A stretch of 64,000 nucleotides of DNA from assembly GCA_949317995.1 (NCBI GenBank), contig OX439038.1, positions 71,186,659-71,250,658 of the forward strand. Direction: 5' to 3'. The position numbers and the translations under genes are program-made. The notes under the pieces were generated by a model that was given only the letters and a program-made list of their open reading frames with translations, searched no databases and had not been told where the DNA came from. Shown piece by piece: positions 25,498 to 37,305 of this stretch; within the stretch, counting starts at the first letter, position 1; the number at the start of each line of letters is the position of its first letter. The stretch comes from Acholoe squamosa. Its lineage: Eukaryota > Annelida > Polychaeta > Phyllodocida > Polynoidae.

Positions 25498-25899
25498 CAG
25501 GGTTCTCCACACATAGGAAGTACACGGGCGGCCCGCCTGTGTACTTTTCACTGCCGCTCGTGTGCGTTTACTGAAAACTGCCGCGCGTGTGCTTTCCAGC
25601 TAATCATAAGCTATCTACACTTTCTTGAATTTTGTAGATCGGCCTATTAGAACAGAAGTTAGGCCCAAAAGAAAAGAAATTTATGAAAAATAAGAAAAAA
25701 AAAACAATGAAAAATGTCGGACTATAGAATTGTTTATTCTCAAACTCAAGCTCTTGGGTGTCAGAAATGTATCAAGTGAGATATAACTTTCTGAAATTTT
25801 CTTGATGGTACACACGAGCAGACATTTTGACACTGCGCTTAGCTCGACCCATGAATCTGTAAATTACCTGTGTGTTTTTTGATCCTGTGGAGAACCCTG
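25498..25899. mobile_element. Inverted-repeat element with CAGGGTTCTCCACA ends (hAT-like?)
   Basis: The left end CAGGGTTCTCCACACATAGGA is matched by the inverse of the right end ATCCTGTGGAGAACCCTG. CAGGG termini are common in hAT transposons, but the flanking 8-mers do not match each other, so a target duplication is not supported. The interior has a GC-rich near-palindrome GTACACGGGCGGCCCGCCTG and no coding capacity. Confidence 0.65.
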
Positions 25900-26409
25900 A
25901 ACACATGGTTAAAATCCAATAGATGGTTAATGCAGCCCTGCATACTGTACAAGGTGGTAATATTATATGCATATAACATGTATCAAGGCTGCAACACCGT
26001 TTCACAGAGCTGTGAGAAGGTATGGTCTTTCGCTAGATTCCCACGCATTCTCTCTCATTTGCAACTGCCTTAAATTGTTTTGAGAGCTATGTGAAAATCA
26101 TGGTAATGTATACCCCATTCTACTAAGGGCGAACTATTATATCATAATCCTGCTTCATATATCCCCATCCAGAACCTAAGATATCTAAACCAATGGTTAG
26201 TGTAGTCCCTGTATAGATAGACCTCTGTAAATGAATACATCCAGTGTCCTGCAGATGTCTCCCTATACCATATTGTATTATAATGGCATCATTAGGTGAT
26301 CCTACCCTGCTCCTCCCTCCCTGCTGACTATGACAGACTATGTCACCTCACAGACTGTCACTGATAAATGATACAGCCAGCAACGGGTCATAATCTACTA
26401 GCTGCCGAA

Positions 26410-26665
26410 TACTTAACACTTTTAAGGCCACATGATGCATCCAGGCTTATGTGTTTATGTCAACCTGATGCAGCAGAATGCAGTGCTGGCAAGTAACTCA
26501 CCAACACTGCAGTGCTACATCATACTGATCTTTCAGGAGTGTATATGATAAGGTATTGAAAGTGTATCATGGATGCAGCCTTGGTGAGCTACTCCCCAAG
26601 AGTGCATTTAAATGCATCATGATGACAATTGGCATGATGCTTTGAAGCAGTATGTGGTTCCTCCA
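26410..26665. repeat. Dispersed multi-hairpin repeat copy, well preserved
   Basis: It starts TTTTAAGGCCACATGATGCA and contains AATGCAGTGCTGGCAAG, TAACTCACCAACACTGCA, CATCATACTGATC-TTTCAGG and then CATGGATGCAGCCTTGGTGAG with CCAAGAGTGCATTTAAATGC. This is one of the copies showing both hairpin types (one built on AATGCAGTGCTGG, the other on GCAGCC-TGGTGAG). Confidence 0.75.
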
Positions 26666-27246
26666 GTGTTAAGGGGAAAATACGTCCACTTAAACAGACA
26701 AATACACCCAGCTCACAGTCATTACCTTCACTAACTCCACTAAAAAATGGGAGTGGAGGCGACTTAAATGGGATTGCTGCCGAGTTTTTGCCCTCAAGGA
26801 ACAAAAGGCTTATTTTCACCACTAGTATAGCACGCCATCATGCAACCTGGCCGTATATCACGACATCTCCATCACGTGATTTCAGCGAGAAAATGCGAGA
26901 TTTTGATGTCGGTCACATTGTCTTGGCGGTTTGTCCCTGTGACGATAGGGGGGTGGTTGGGGGAGGGTGGGGTGAACAGTAAGGGATATTGTTAAACTAT
27001 ACCCGCATACCACCTCACTTATGTGGGAATGTTCACATGGCGACGGCAAATCGGCAAGACTGCAGAAATTGGGGCGTTATTAGACTATAGATTGGACCTG
27101 GCCACAGTCTGTTGATCTTTTTGAACAGATCAAAGGCCAAGATAAGAACCCCGCCGTCAGGGCCCTGAAAGAATGGTATATGGAGGGGGGGGGGGGGTCA
27201 GACGAGGGGTGATTTACACCTGTATCACTAACTAGCCCTTCTGTTA
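26666..27246. other. Non-coding stretch, nothing recognised
   Basis: No exon could be supported. A run of G lies at about 27184-27197. Confidence 0.45.
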
Positions 27247-27601
27247 GGCCACTCAAAAAAACTGGTTTCTCATCACCGCGCGCATCATAAAATTGTGTTT
27301 TAAATAATTCCTTTTTACATATTTTTAGTCAAAAATCATGGTTAAAATAGACAAACATGGGCATATTTGGTATCAAATTAAAGCAAATGTCAGCAGTGCA
27401 ATGGACTAGATATTGAGTCCATTTTCACAACTTTTTATAATCAGTAAACTCTCGAGTACTAAAATCAACATTTTCAGTTTCGCCCCACACATTTTTCGCG
27501 CTGATATGCCCAGAGTAAAAAAAAACAAAAAAAAAACACCCTTGTTATTTTTTAGGGGTTGGTGATGAGAAACCAGTTTTTTTGGTTTTTTTTGAGTGGC
27601 C
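27247..27601. mobile_element. PIF/Harbinger-type MITE
   Basis: The left end GGCCACTCAAAAAAACTGGT, followed by TTCTCATCACC, is matched by the inverse of the right end (GGTGATGAGAAACCAGT, T-runs, GAGTGGCC) over about 35 bases. TTA flanks both sides (27244-27246 and 27602-27604). A three-base TTA/TAA duplication and GG-starting ends fit PIF/Harbinger. The 355-bp element has an AT-rich, non-coding interior. Confidence 0.87.
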
Positions 27602-27604
27602 TTA

Positions 27605-30180
27605 TAATGTCAACCAAATACACAAAATGTGCATGTAGTGATTTCTTTATTGTTGGTATAAAAGGAAAACTGTCTTTATAGCTCGTATGCATGTTTTAGT
27701 AGATCTGTTTTCAGGCAAAGTGACAGAACAGTGTTATTGTGAAGATCAAAGCTGTATAAACAACATTGAAAGTGACAATAGACAACAGGGTCAAGTTAGT
27801 GGGAAGAATGAGTGGAAGTGGGGTTAGCGGGGTTTAATACATTAAGATGCTAGATATCTTCATAGCTTAAGATACCAAGTATGCCTATTTCTATTCGCAT
27901 TTGAGTAGCTGAGATAACATGTATCATCATTGATACGCATTTGATAGATCATGGTGTCGACTTGTGGTATCCCCTTGCAGCATATTGATAAAAGTTATCA
28001 ACTATCAGGAATCTGTGGTGATGAAAAGGCTGTTAGATCTCAAGATATACTTTTCATACATCACATCACAAGGTTGTTGTGTGTCAGAGAATGCTGATAC
28101 CTAATAAGATCCATCCCCATATCAACAGAAGGCTCCATAAACATGATCAAGTAGTCCCTGTTGGAGGCATAATACAAAGGGGTTATGGTGGTGAAAACTC
28201 GCACCTCATCACAAGACGCACATCTAAATAGACACTGAAGAGGTTACATCCATATTTCCCTTGTCCGCCGCCTCATGGCGCCACTGCTGACGACATGCTT
28301 GGAAAATAAACACAAGACAAGCTGAAACAAACACTTCTCAAACATATTCTTTGAATAGGGGGGTGTTGGAAGTTAAAGGAGCTGCTTATTAAGTCTTGAC
28401 ATTTCACATAATATGCACTACCATTAGAAGAGTCTGTTTGGGGCTACATGATAATAAGCCTAAACAACACTATTATTATGACACCTATATCAATTATATA
28501 TGTGAGAGAAATACTCTTTTTTTCTTGCTCTACAGAGATTATTGGATGGCATAGTTATATACTTGGATCCATGTGACATATGAAATGTTTAATTTGGATT
28601 TAAAAATGCCCGAAAATGTGAGAGTGGAGTAGGTATAACGTGCATGGCACTGTCATAGTGGTTCCCTTACAGCATACATATACTCCTAGTATATGATAAT
28701 GATAAATACAGGTAGGGCATATCACTGAACAGCCCAAACATAGACCTAATAAAAATATGTAACTCATATGACCTCAACCCCCGTCCTTCCCCCACACAGT
28801 TGTTTACAAGTATGTCCGTGTGGTTTACAATATTATGACAACACGGACTATTTGTTTGTTTATAAGCACTTTGTTATCAGCAATATAATGTGCAAACTCT
28901 GTAGGATGTGTTCGATAAACTGATATCAAGACTGGCCACCTTCCTGATATGATAGCTCTTTCTCTGACCTGCCACTCCTATTATACTGTCACGACCAATC
29001 GCTATCTGCCATTGTTCTGCGTCATATTGGACTCATACATAGAAAATGAAATGAATGATTTAAAGATATTGGTGTTATATGATATTAATAATAATAAAAA
29101 AAAAGGATTTGAAGTAGAATCATATCTCTAGTACATACTACTTCTATTCAATTGTATTTTTGTCCAACACCCGCCTTTCGGCCTACACCATGTAAGTTCA
29201 TTTACCTCATTTCGCAATGTTACGATTATCCCCTTTCCTATCAAGAAGCAGCAAAATGGAATTATCATAATAGCCCCTTGCTGCTTGTATGGGCATAATA
29301 TATGTACATTGTATACAATACATGTACGATAGGTATATAGAGACAGATAATGGCGTATAGCCTTGTTGTAGTTGTTATTGTTCATAAGTAGGAACAAGCC
29401 CTGATGGTATTGAATAAGCAATGACAATAATGATACTTGGCTCTCAGATAAATCTGTTTATCTCACGTTGGCTGAGGGGTACAGAGCGACATAGCCTTGA
29501 TGTACGTTTTTATACAACATCTTTAGATGATACCCCGGGTAGGTACGACTAGATAGCTGACTCCTTCTTTGATCCTTGTCCAGCAGCGAGACACCTTGGC
29601 CAAAACATAGACATTAGTGCTGTGTACTAGTATATAATATATGGTCAAACATTATGGTCAGCATGGTGTAAATCCTAATTCACCAGGCCTGCATCCTTGC
29701 ATCATCTCCACTCTACACGTAAAGGTTTTAATATGCACTCCTGACTATGCACCAATGACATAATTGTGTATTAGTGGATGCACACTTAAAAGAAAATGTT
29801 AAACTATATATAGTGCATCTCTTGAATTTCTAACCTTATTTCAATGTTGTCTTTTGTTTGTATTGGAATACATAGGACAGGAGCAGTGACACCGTCCCTG
29901 TTGTTAACCTGTCAGCTTGATCCTAATAAACTAGGTAGTACTATATGTATACAATGCCCTGGTTGTTGGGCTGGAAGTTTGGGAGGAGGGGGTTACAGGA
30001 GAAGAGGGAAGACAGCATTTACAAAGTATAATAGGGCTGTGAGATGGGTGGCCACACAATAGTCATACAGGGCTATAGTGTATAGGAGGCGGGCCAACCA
30101 GGTGGGGTGACATGACAGTGTCCCCTTACTCACCACTGTGGCCTCATTTCACACAACAGTTTAGCAGGAATGTTTCTTAG
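27605..30180. other. Non-coding stretch, nothing recognised
   Basis: No exon could be supported. A few dispersed-repeat words occur at about 29690-29770 (CCTGCATCCTTGCATCATC). Short open frames at 28949-29427 have low-complexity composition. Confidence 0.45.
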
Positions 30181-30189
30181 CTCTTGTAC

Positions 30190-30447
30190 ACTGTAAAGGC
30201 ACACATGAATGATGCCTCCAGGTTTATGACCATTTGCCATCAAGATGACCGAGTTCAGTTCCGGCGAATAACTCGCCAGTGCTGCATCAGTGCATCATGC
30301 TGACCTTTCAGAAATGTATCAACCATGTAAAGCTGCCATGCTCTCTAAATCCAGCCCCATCGAGTTAATCACCAAAGAAAATTGCCATAGCATACCAATC
30401 AAAGCTCAAAACCATATAACGTTCAATTATTCAGCCCTTAAAGGGTT
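30190..30447. repeat. Dispersed multi-hairpin repeat copy with preserved right end
   Basis: The order is AAAGGCACACATGAATGATGCC, TCCAGGTTTATGACCATTTG, a hairpin TTCCGGCGAATAACTCGCC followed by AGTGCTGCATCA, then GCATCATGCTGACCTTTCAG and AAATGTATCAACC. It closes with CCCTTAAAGGGTTAA, the inverse of the TTAACCCTTTAAGG left end of other copies. This copy defines the right end of the family. Confidence 0.78.
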
Positions 30448-30724
30448 AACACAGATCTCAAGTTAGTAGTTGTGCATGGGGTGTAGGGGAGGTTGGTTCC
30501 CCTTTGACTCCAATGTGCTGGATTACTAAGCTTTGTCCCCAACGGGCGTGGTACTTTTTCTCCTAAATTCATGTTGTCTAGCAGGCAAACGACTTTGTGG
30601 TATTGAGGAGAATTGTGAGATTTATTGCAGGTAAAACTAGTGTAGGTCCAGGTAAAGGGAAGCATGCTCCCAAGGGATGAATAGCATTGTATAAAGTGAA
30701 GGCTAGGATCCTAGATGTCTTAAG

Positions 30725-30860
30725 CAGAGATGCCACTTTTCCTGGTTTACCAGGAATTCCTGGTTTTGAATTTAAGATTTCTGTATTAAATTATGTTAAA
30801 TTCCTGGTAAAAGGTGTCCAAAGTCCAGTTTTCCTGGTTTTCATCGGCCAGTGAGTGGCA
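30725..30860. mobile_element. Small inverted-repeat element (about 130 bp)
   Basis: GCAGAGATGCCACTTTTCCTGG at the left and TTTTCCTGGTTTTC with GTGAGTGGCATCACTGC at the right. GATGCCAC pairs with GTGGCATC, and AGGAATTCCTGG forms an internal palindrome. A half copy appears at about 19127-19200. Confidence 0.65.
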
Positions 30861-31017
30861 TCACTGCTTAAGTTTTGTACCTGCCTTGTTTAGGAGTAGG
30901 AACAATGGAAGTGGCGAGGGGGGGGGGGGTGAAAGAGAGTCAAAAGAAATGGAATGTTTACTACTGCGTCCATTATTTCATTTCTCTCCGACGTCACTCA
31001 ATGAAGATGAAAAGGAC

Positions 31018-31198
31018 ATGCAGGGATGTAAGTCTTCAGATTTTATCAGGATTTCCTGATTTCTGAAATTGTTGACTGATGTTTATTTTCCTTATACAAG
31101 TGGTAAAGAGGGTCGTTGGGAAGAATAGAAAGCTTTCATATCAAGTAAATGTATGGCTTCCTGATTTTTGCCCATTCCTGACTTACATCCCTGGACAT
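31018..31198. mobile_element. Small element with CAGGGATGTAAGTC ends
   Basis: GCAGGGATGTAAGTCTTCAG at the left is the inverse of CCTGACTTACATCCCTGG at the right. The interior contains TCAGGATTTCCTGATTTCTGA. A sister element with CAGGGATGAAAGTC ends is at 37164-37305. An open frame on the plus strand at 31079-31366 overlaps the element and is not called. Confidence 0.72.
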
Positions 31199-31645
31199 GA
31201 AGAGGTCGTGCTGCGAGTAGTGTGTGCCCATGCAGATGTTGGCACACTATCAAAGCATCTAGACATACTTCATTGTATCTGTCAAACTTTGGTGATATTG
31301 CCCACAGGTAACTTTCATACCCCTTTACCTTCTTCAGAAACAACCATTGTCCAGTCAACATTTTAGAAACACAGCCATTATCTAACACTGATAATATCAT
31401 GTTTTGATATATCCTGCAAGGAAACTATGAGCTTACTTATAAAAAGATCTATTGATCACAGTTGCACCTTGTGACCCCTATGTTAGCGGCAATGGATTAC
31501 GTGTTGTCGTCTCTTGTTGATTGCAGACGACATTTACTCAGTACTTGTAGAGATCGCCATCCATCATGATTACTTGTAAGGGCTGTAATGAGTAGATCTC
31601 AGTAAGCTTCATCAAGTCTGTACTAACCCTTCAGGTGATCCTACA
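31199..31645. other. Non-coding stretch, nothing firm
   Basis: Open frames on both strands cross 31092-31400, but neither gives a recognisable domain. Given the kinase exon downstream I checked for kinase motifs and saw none. Confidence 0.4.
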
Positions 31646-31649
31646 TAGT

Positions 31650-31935
31650 GATACACCCACAAAATGTGTGTCATGATGAAGAAAAGAAACTATGATACCA
31701 ACAAGGCAGTAGTATATCAAGCCGACAGGGCCGGCATGATGAATGAATTCAGCCACGGTGAGTTACTTGCCAGGGCTGCATTCATGCATCATGCCAACCC
31801 CAAGGGCAAACGGCCATTGCGTACTATGCGGCCTGTACGTTTAAAGGGCTACTGACAAACAAGTCATGATAAAGCCGTTAAAGTGATACTGACAGCAACA
31901 TGATGCCGCCCTTATAGGGCTACTAACAGAAACAT
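31650..31935. repeat. Dispersed multi-hairpin repeat copy
   Basis: GAATTCAGCCACGGTGAG, TTACTTGCCAGGGCTGCATTC and ATGCATCATGCCAACCC form the second hairpin type of the family (GCAGCC/GGCTGC). TGTTAAAGTGATACTGACAG-like words follow, in two imperfect copies. Confidence 0.65.
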
Positions 31936-32533
31936 GTCATGAAACAGTCACGTTGGGCGTGGCCACCATTGTCTCTGTTGACCACCTCAGGGTCTGCGAC
32001 CTCGTGACCTCTAGACGCTGCCGAACGCTTAGTAATGTTTTATTATTGATGGCAGCTTGGCACCGGGGGTCTAGCACAATACCGGTATATTCTCTACAAG
32101 TAACGAATGCTGAATTATACACTGGAGAATGATGTGTTAGGATATGCCCACACTTACATCATTCATTATGTTTAAAATATCACTAACAACAAAGAATATA
32201 TTACATATAAACTATAGTAGGAATATTCAATTACATTTACACACCTGTTATGTTTAACAGAAGAGATATCAGGTCTTTGTGCGTGCAGTTCATAGATAAG
32301 AAAATTAATATACATTCATAGAGGAAATATCTGTGAATGAAACTGTAAAAAATAAAAGTACTCTGGTGACTTTCTATTTTTTAGGTGTGCTTGACATATG
32401 GACTTCGTTATCCTTTAGATATGATATAAATGTATGTTGTTCAATGATAATTCTTTATATAGTTTGTATGATGTGAAAGTGTGCTCATTAAAAAGCAGTA
32501 TCTAATCTCTCCTCTACTCTTGTGTATTTCCAG
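31936..32533. other. Intron sequence upstream of the kinase exon
   Basis: AT-rich sequence ending in a T/C-rich tract and TTTCCAG at 32527-32533, which serves as the 3' splice site of the next exon. No earlier kinase exon was found here. Confidence 0.6.
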
Positions 32534-32890
32534 CATTGGAAGGATGTTTCTCCACTGGCTAAAGACTTTATAGACCGCTTACTGGTGTTGGACGCCAATG
32601 AGCGAATGACAGCCGCACAGTCAGTAAAACACCGGTGGCTGACAACGAATGCAGCCTCCTCATCCAACAAGAACCTCCACAGGACCATTAGCAAGAACCT
32701 CCTGGAGCGCCAGTCCACTAGGAACTCAGTCAAGTCTGCCAAGTCCACCAAGTCCACGAAGAGCAACCGGTCGAACAAGTCAGCGCGGTCACTGCGGTCG
32801 GAGCACCGGCGGGTGATGCCAGAGGAGATCGAGGAGCTACACCGAGACCCTGAGGTGCAGGCCGAGCTGAGTTCTCTGTCAGGACATTAA
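32534..32890 (+). CDS. PSKH1: Serine/threonine-protein kinase PSKH1-like, last coding exon
   Basis: This exon encodes the C-terminal 118 residues of a CaMK-group kinase. The first 38 residues are the end of the catalytic domain: PLAKDFIDRLLVLDANERMT is subdomain XI with its conserved arginine, followed by AAQSVKHRWLTT. The next part, NAASSSNKNLHRTISKNLLE, and the Ser/Lys/Arg-rich run with STKSNRSNKS are what I recall of the vertebrate PSKH1 tail, and the acidic RRVMPEEIEELHRD segment also follows the human layout. PSKH1 is a Golgi-, centrosome- and nucleus-associated kinase. The exon begins after TTTCCAG, and the frame stays open back into the intron for a few codons only. It ends at TAA 32888-32890. 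Upstream exons with the N-lobe, HRD and DFG motifs must exist but were not identified, so they may lie before this window or be split small. The low-complexity serine tail could be a phosphorylation target. Confidence 0.9.
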   Translation, partial: HWKDVSPLAKDFIDRLLVLDANERMTAAQSVKHRWLTTNAASSSNKNLHRTISKNLLERQSTRNSVKSAKSTKSTKSNRSNKSARSLRSEHRRVMPEEIEELHRDPEVQAELSSLSGH

Positions 32891-33145
32891 GGGGGTGTGA
32901 GGGAGCTACTCCTCCTCCCTCCTGTCCCTCTGTTTGAGCACTGTCTGTTGGTGTTGTTGTTCACCCTTCTCCTCATCCACCTTCCCCTGTTCTTATCCTT
33001 ACTACCAGTTTCTATCACTATTATGGCTATTGTGTACTTCCAAACCCACCATGCACTGCACTTAAATATGATTATTGATGTCAAGCCTTATGAGTTAAAA
33101 TACAAATATACACACATAGCGCAATAAATGTCATTACATATTGCA
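32891..33145 (+). other. Probable 3' UTR of the PSKH1-like gene
   Basis: Follows the kinase stop codon and contains AATAAA at 33123-33128, a canonical polyadenylation signal. A distal site cannot be excluded. Confidence 0.55.
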
Positions 33146-35475
33146 GAAACATACACACATAGCACAAATTATCATCAGTACATATTGTATACACACATAT
33201 ACTAATACAAATGATACACATTCAAAAATATTGTTCTGGTTTCAAGGAGAATAAGCTAGAATAGCAAAACATTTCTCTTAATAATTCTATTATCGATAAC
33301 CTTAAGGCTAATCGACTTCACCGCAATGTAAGGTTTTATACCTTTATGTAATAACATGAAAATTATTTTGACTTATTTACAATTAAACCGTTACTAGATA
33401 AACACAGAAACATCCCTGAATGTAAATTCATTACAAATTTCAGACCAAAAAGATTCTGCATTTATGATCTACAAACATCCACAAATACAACACCACAAAA
33501 TACATGCAAAGTAACAAACACATAAACATAAAGCTTTAAGGAAAAGACCCCTCTAAGAATTTTGTAATAAGTGCAAGTTAAGTTCACATTTGAAAGGAAC
33601 AAGTTCAACCCTTTTCCCTCTGTCAGAAGTACCAAAGTATAACTGTAAGGTCTAAGCTCTATGGGGACCAATAGCTGAAGTTTATAATGTAACTGACAAG
33701 GTGAGGGTTGCAAAATGTTCCTGTTATATTGTGCAAAACACTTTGCATTATCTTTCTCTAGATGTGCCTGTGTGAAATCACTCTACATTTGGTTATTTCT
33801 GTATGTCCTTTGGTAGGCCTACTCTTTATTGTTATAATAATATGATTTCAGAACCTCCTTTCTCTTAATTATGTGCTTACTTCTGTTTGAAAAACTTACA
33901 ACCTTATAAACTGTCATAGATAGTCAGAACCCTGTAATATGCCACTGTAGAGGGATATACTATCAGTGTTGTGCATAATGACCCCATTTTGAGGATGTGT
34001 AATAGGGGCAGTCCATTTTGGTAAAACCATGGTAGCCAAGGATCTTCAGTGGCGTCACCTGGTGGGTACTGTTTGCACTAACTATGAAAATGAAGGAGTA
34101 TCCCACTAGGGGGCGTATTGAGCTAGATCTCTTTTTGTACCTACTACATCTCTTTTAATCTTTGGCTGAAAAGGTGATGACAAGGAGCCTCAAAAAGGCT
34201 GGGGGGAAATCTTAACTGCAGGCAGGGGTGGGTGGGGGAGTTGGAGAGTACGTTGGAGTTAAGGACAGGGGAATGGGGAGGAGTAATCCCAATGTGTATT
34301 AGTTGCAACTAGTACAAATATATATTGTATTGGAATTAACTGAAAGACAGGAATATTACGCATACCAAAGTTGTTTATTATCATGTTTGTCCTCAGGGGC
34401 ATATATATTCTTTACCCAATCAAACACAACCATGAAGATGAGCTGCCTTAGACCTAAACACTAGAACCAAGGGTATTTCAGGTCTGTAGGGGTTTTGACG
34501 GCCAGACTATAGATAGTGGTTGGGACTGTCCAGGATCAGAGCTATAATCACTAATTCTCATAGAACAATATCTAGGAAAATCTAACCTTTCTTAACATGT
34601 CAAAGTAACAAGCAGAAATAGATGATAAAAAGTGTAATGGCATTATCACTGCAGCAATAGGAATACGTTTTTACAATTATTTTTGCATACATGTACCATC
34701 TTGGCCAGCTATTGAGTAAATGCAGGAAGTGGGAAGGGTGGGGTATTTTATAACATTGTTATATTGCACAAACTACAAAGTGTCAACCAAGTCAGCCAGC
34801 AGTCGGACAGAGTCTAACCAAAAGAGTGTACAGACCCAAGTACTCATAAATAATAATAATAATGTAAATCTCTGTAAATACTTTGTATATATATTGTATG
34901 TATTGTTGTGATTTCTGAGTGATATGTATAGAGAGAGTCCTCTTGGTTTTATCACTTCTAGACGTTATGTAATCGCTCTATAGATTGACCTTTATGTTTT
35001 AATATTACATCTACCCCAGTGGTGCTTGTACATTAAATTTCCCAATAATTTTTAAGAAGCCTTCAGTTTTATGAAACGTTTTAGAAATTCCTGTGTGTCT
35101 GACTTCCTACCTGATATAAGAGATACATTTCAAGATGTGTTCGATTTAATCCATAGACATGGATTTGGGATATGTTCATTATCTAACAGTATGTCACATT
35201 ATGGTAATTGAGCAGAATAGCATCACATGTAAAGTGCAAGCATGTGAATGAATTGCACATTGCACTATTGAGTAGTGCCTCTATATAATAGTCTTGACAA
35301 TTTATTTCAATATTACCAAAGATAGCATTTCACCTGTGCTCAGAATCTTCACTCATCACAGTAATATATCCTTTTTCTTTCAACATAGGACACCCTTAAA
35401 ACATGGAAAACGACCTGTTGAGGTTATAATTCACACATCTAATTTCCCCTGGCATGTTGTTCTCTGTATTTTCAG
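33146..35475. other. Non-coding stretch, nothing recognised
   Basis: AT-rich sequence without repeat boundaries. It may include extended 3' UTR of the kinase. A short (TAA)n tract lies at about 34847-34863. Confidence 0.45.
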
Positions 35476-35511
35476 CGGCACGCGAGGGAACGCGAACAAC
35501 AGCAAAGATAG
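35476..35511 (+). CDS. Possible very short terminal exon (RHAREREQQQR)
   Basis: Directly after a T-rich tract ending TATTTTCAG, a GC-rich stretch reads RHAREREQQQR and then TAG. The charged, coil-like composition and the abrupt change in base composition at the splice site look like the tail of a coding gene. Eleven residues are far too few for a family call, and no partner exon is known. It could be an alternative last exon of an upstream gene, or chance. Confidence 0.25.
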   Translation, partial: RHAREREQQQR

Positions 35512-35777
35512 GTGACGCTTCAGTTAACTTGCGTTGTCTCTCTAGTGCTATATATGGCCACCATATTGTACCTTATAGAGTTACAAATACTTGGGGTAGA
35601 TTGTCATTATAAGTGTGCTTCTTCCCTTGTACAGTGTGCTGCCTCTAGTTGCCATCAAGTCTTCAAGATTTGGCCTTCTGGGTTCCTCTCTCGTTTTGTG
35701 TGATATAAGTTTTGTCAAGTTAAGATGTGTTTTTCTCGTTCAAAAAACCGGGGTTCAATCCCTTGTGTATACTTTCC

Positions 35778-35996
35778 TTAACTCTGTGAGGCCTACATGA
35801 TGCATTACTTAAGGCCCATGTCACTTTGTCATCATGATGCAACAATGCCAGGCTGGCGAGTTACTCACTGTGGATGCATCTGACCCTTTATTATAAAATG
35901 CTGCTAGCTGAGTCACTCACCGAAGCTGCATTCCTACTTCTTGATAATGAAATGACATGGTGCATTAAAGCATTATGCTGCCTTCAAAGGGTTATC
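35778..35996. repeat. Dispersed multi-hairpin repeat copy with both ends
   Basis: TTAACTCTGTGAGGCC at the left and CTTCAAAGGGTTA at the right bracket CATGATGCATTAC, GTCATCATGATGCAACAATG, CTGGCGAGTTACTCACTG, a second GAGTCACTCACC and GCATTATGCTGCC. The length of about 220 bp suggests that full units are 220-260 bp. Confidence 0.72.
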
Positions 35997-36611
35997 TAAA
36001 ATCCCACTTTGTGTTACACTCTGTTACATTTCCTTCAGTTTAATCTACATATTTCAAACACACACACACACAATAAATGTTTGTGGTGATAAAACGTGTG
36101 CTTTTAGTAAATTTAGACTAAAAAAACTTCTATCAAATTTCACACCCTAATTCCTTTTCTTCAGACTATAATAGCACTATAGCTTGAGTTACCTGATCAA
36201 AAACATGGACTAGAAACTTTACGGGTTGGTTGATAAAAATCATAAATTGCACCAAAAGACAGTCTAACACATTGTTACAGGTATGTGCCAAAGTACTTAT
36301 AATATTTCAAAACAGCAAACAAAAAAGAAGAAAGAAAACATATGATGATGAAGTCAAAGCAACTGACAAGACTGTTATCAATTTACCCTTTGTGCTTATA
36401 TTATGTTAAGTTGAACATAAGTCTAAGGTATAAGAACGGACTGCGAATAGTGATGGCTAAATTATGTCTTTGTTTTTCATCATTACTTACTGTTGTTGAC
36501 ATCATTACTTCTTGATTTTGATAGCCAGTGCTTTGTTAAGATGAATACATCCTGGGTATTTTTACCATAGAGTATAGAGTACAGACCAAGACCGTCCTCC
36601 ACACCACAGAT

Positions 36612-36960
36612 TTAATCCTTTAAAATAAGGGCCGCCAAATTGCTTTAAAAGAATAAATACATCTACCTTCTTGCTGCATATATGAATAAAACCCTAATGA
36701 ATAACTTACCAGGGCTACATACATCCATCATGCAGACTAGGTTTGCTACAAGGGTTCTCTATGTGTCAGTAAGATGTGCCAATGCAGTGCTGGCGGGTTT
36801 CTCACTGGCACTGCATCAGAGGGCCCCGATGACAAAGGAACTTGGACCTGGAGGCATTATCTGGTCTTGAAGAAAGATTCAGTGGATACAAGCTCCCATT
36901 AATTACATTTGTATCTTCATGTTGCACTCCCAGCACAATGCACCATCAGCTGATCTGTAT
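36612..36960. repeat. Dispersed multi-hairpin repeat copy
   Basis: It starts TTTAATCCTTTAAAATAAGGGCC and contains TGAATAACTTACCAGGGCTAC, CATCCATCATGCAGAC, CCAATGCAGTGCTGGCGGG, TTTCTCACTGGCACTGCATCA and CAATGCACCATCA. AATGCAGTGC pairs with GCACTGCAT around GGCGGGTTTCTCAC. It is one of the cleanest hairpins of the first type. Confidence 0.72.
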
Positions 36961-37163
36961 ACTGTGGCATACATTGAGTTACATTCGCCAGACATTTTCA
37001 CCCAAAATAGTGTGTTATTAACACACGTTTTAACGGTCGAAACCCACTATGTATTCCTCTGGCCTGGAAACATCTACAAAATTGGTCTTTTTGCAAACTG
37101 GTAGAATCTAAGGTCAGGGAATCTGTTGCAGATATTGCTTTAGCCTACTGTATTCTTCTAGCA

Positions 37164-37305
37164 GGGATGAAAGTCTTCAGGGAATTCCCTGATTTCAGGG
37201 ATTTTGAAGTTCCAGGGCCCTATACATTCATATAGAAACTCAGGTTTTTGAGGCGAATATTGGACCATTTCAGGGATTCTCGTGCTCTGTGACTTTCATC
37301 CCTGT
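37164..37305. mobile_element. Small element with CAGGGATGAAAGTC ends
   Basis: GCAGGGATGAAAGTCTTCAG at the left is the inverse of GACTTTCATCCCTGTTC at the right (about 14 paired bases), 142 bp in total. The interior is rich in TTCAGGGA/TCCCTGA words. It is related to 31018-31198. Confidence 0.75.

Noticed and set aside
25490..25907. 8-bp hAT target duplication around the CAGGG-ended element
   Set aside because: The flanking 8-mers differ at too many positions to be called a duplication.
31079..31400. Open frame considered as an upstream kinase exon
   Set aside because: No kinase motif is visible, and it overlaps a small inverted-repeat element.
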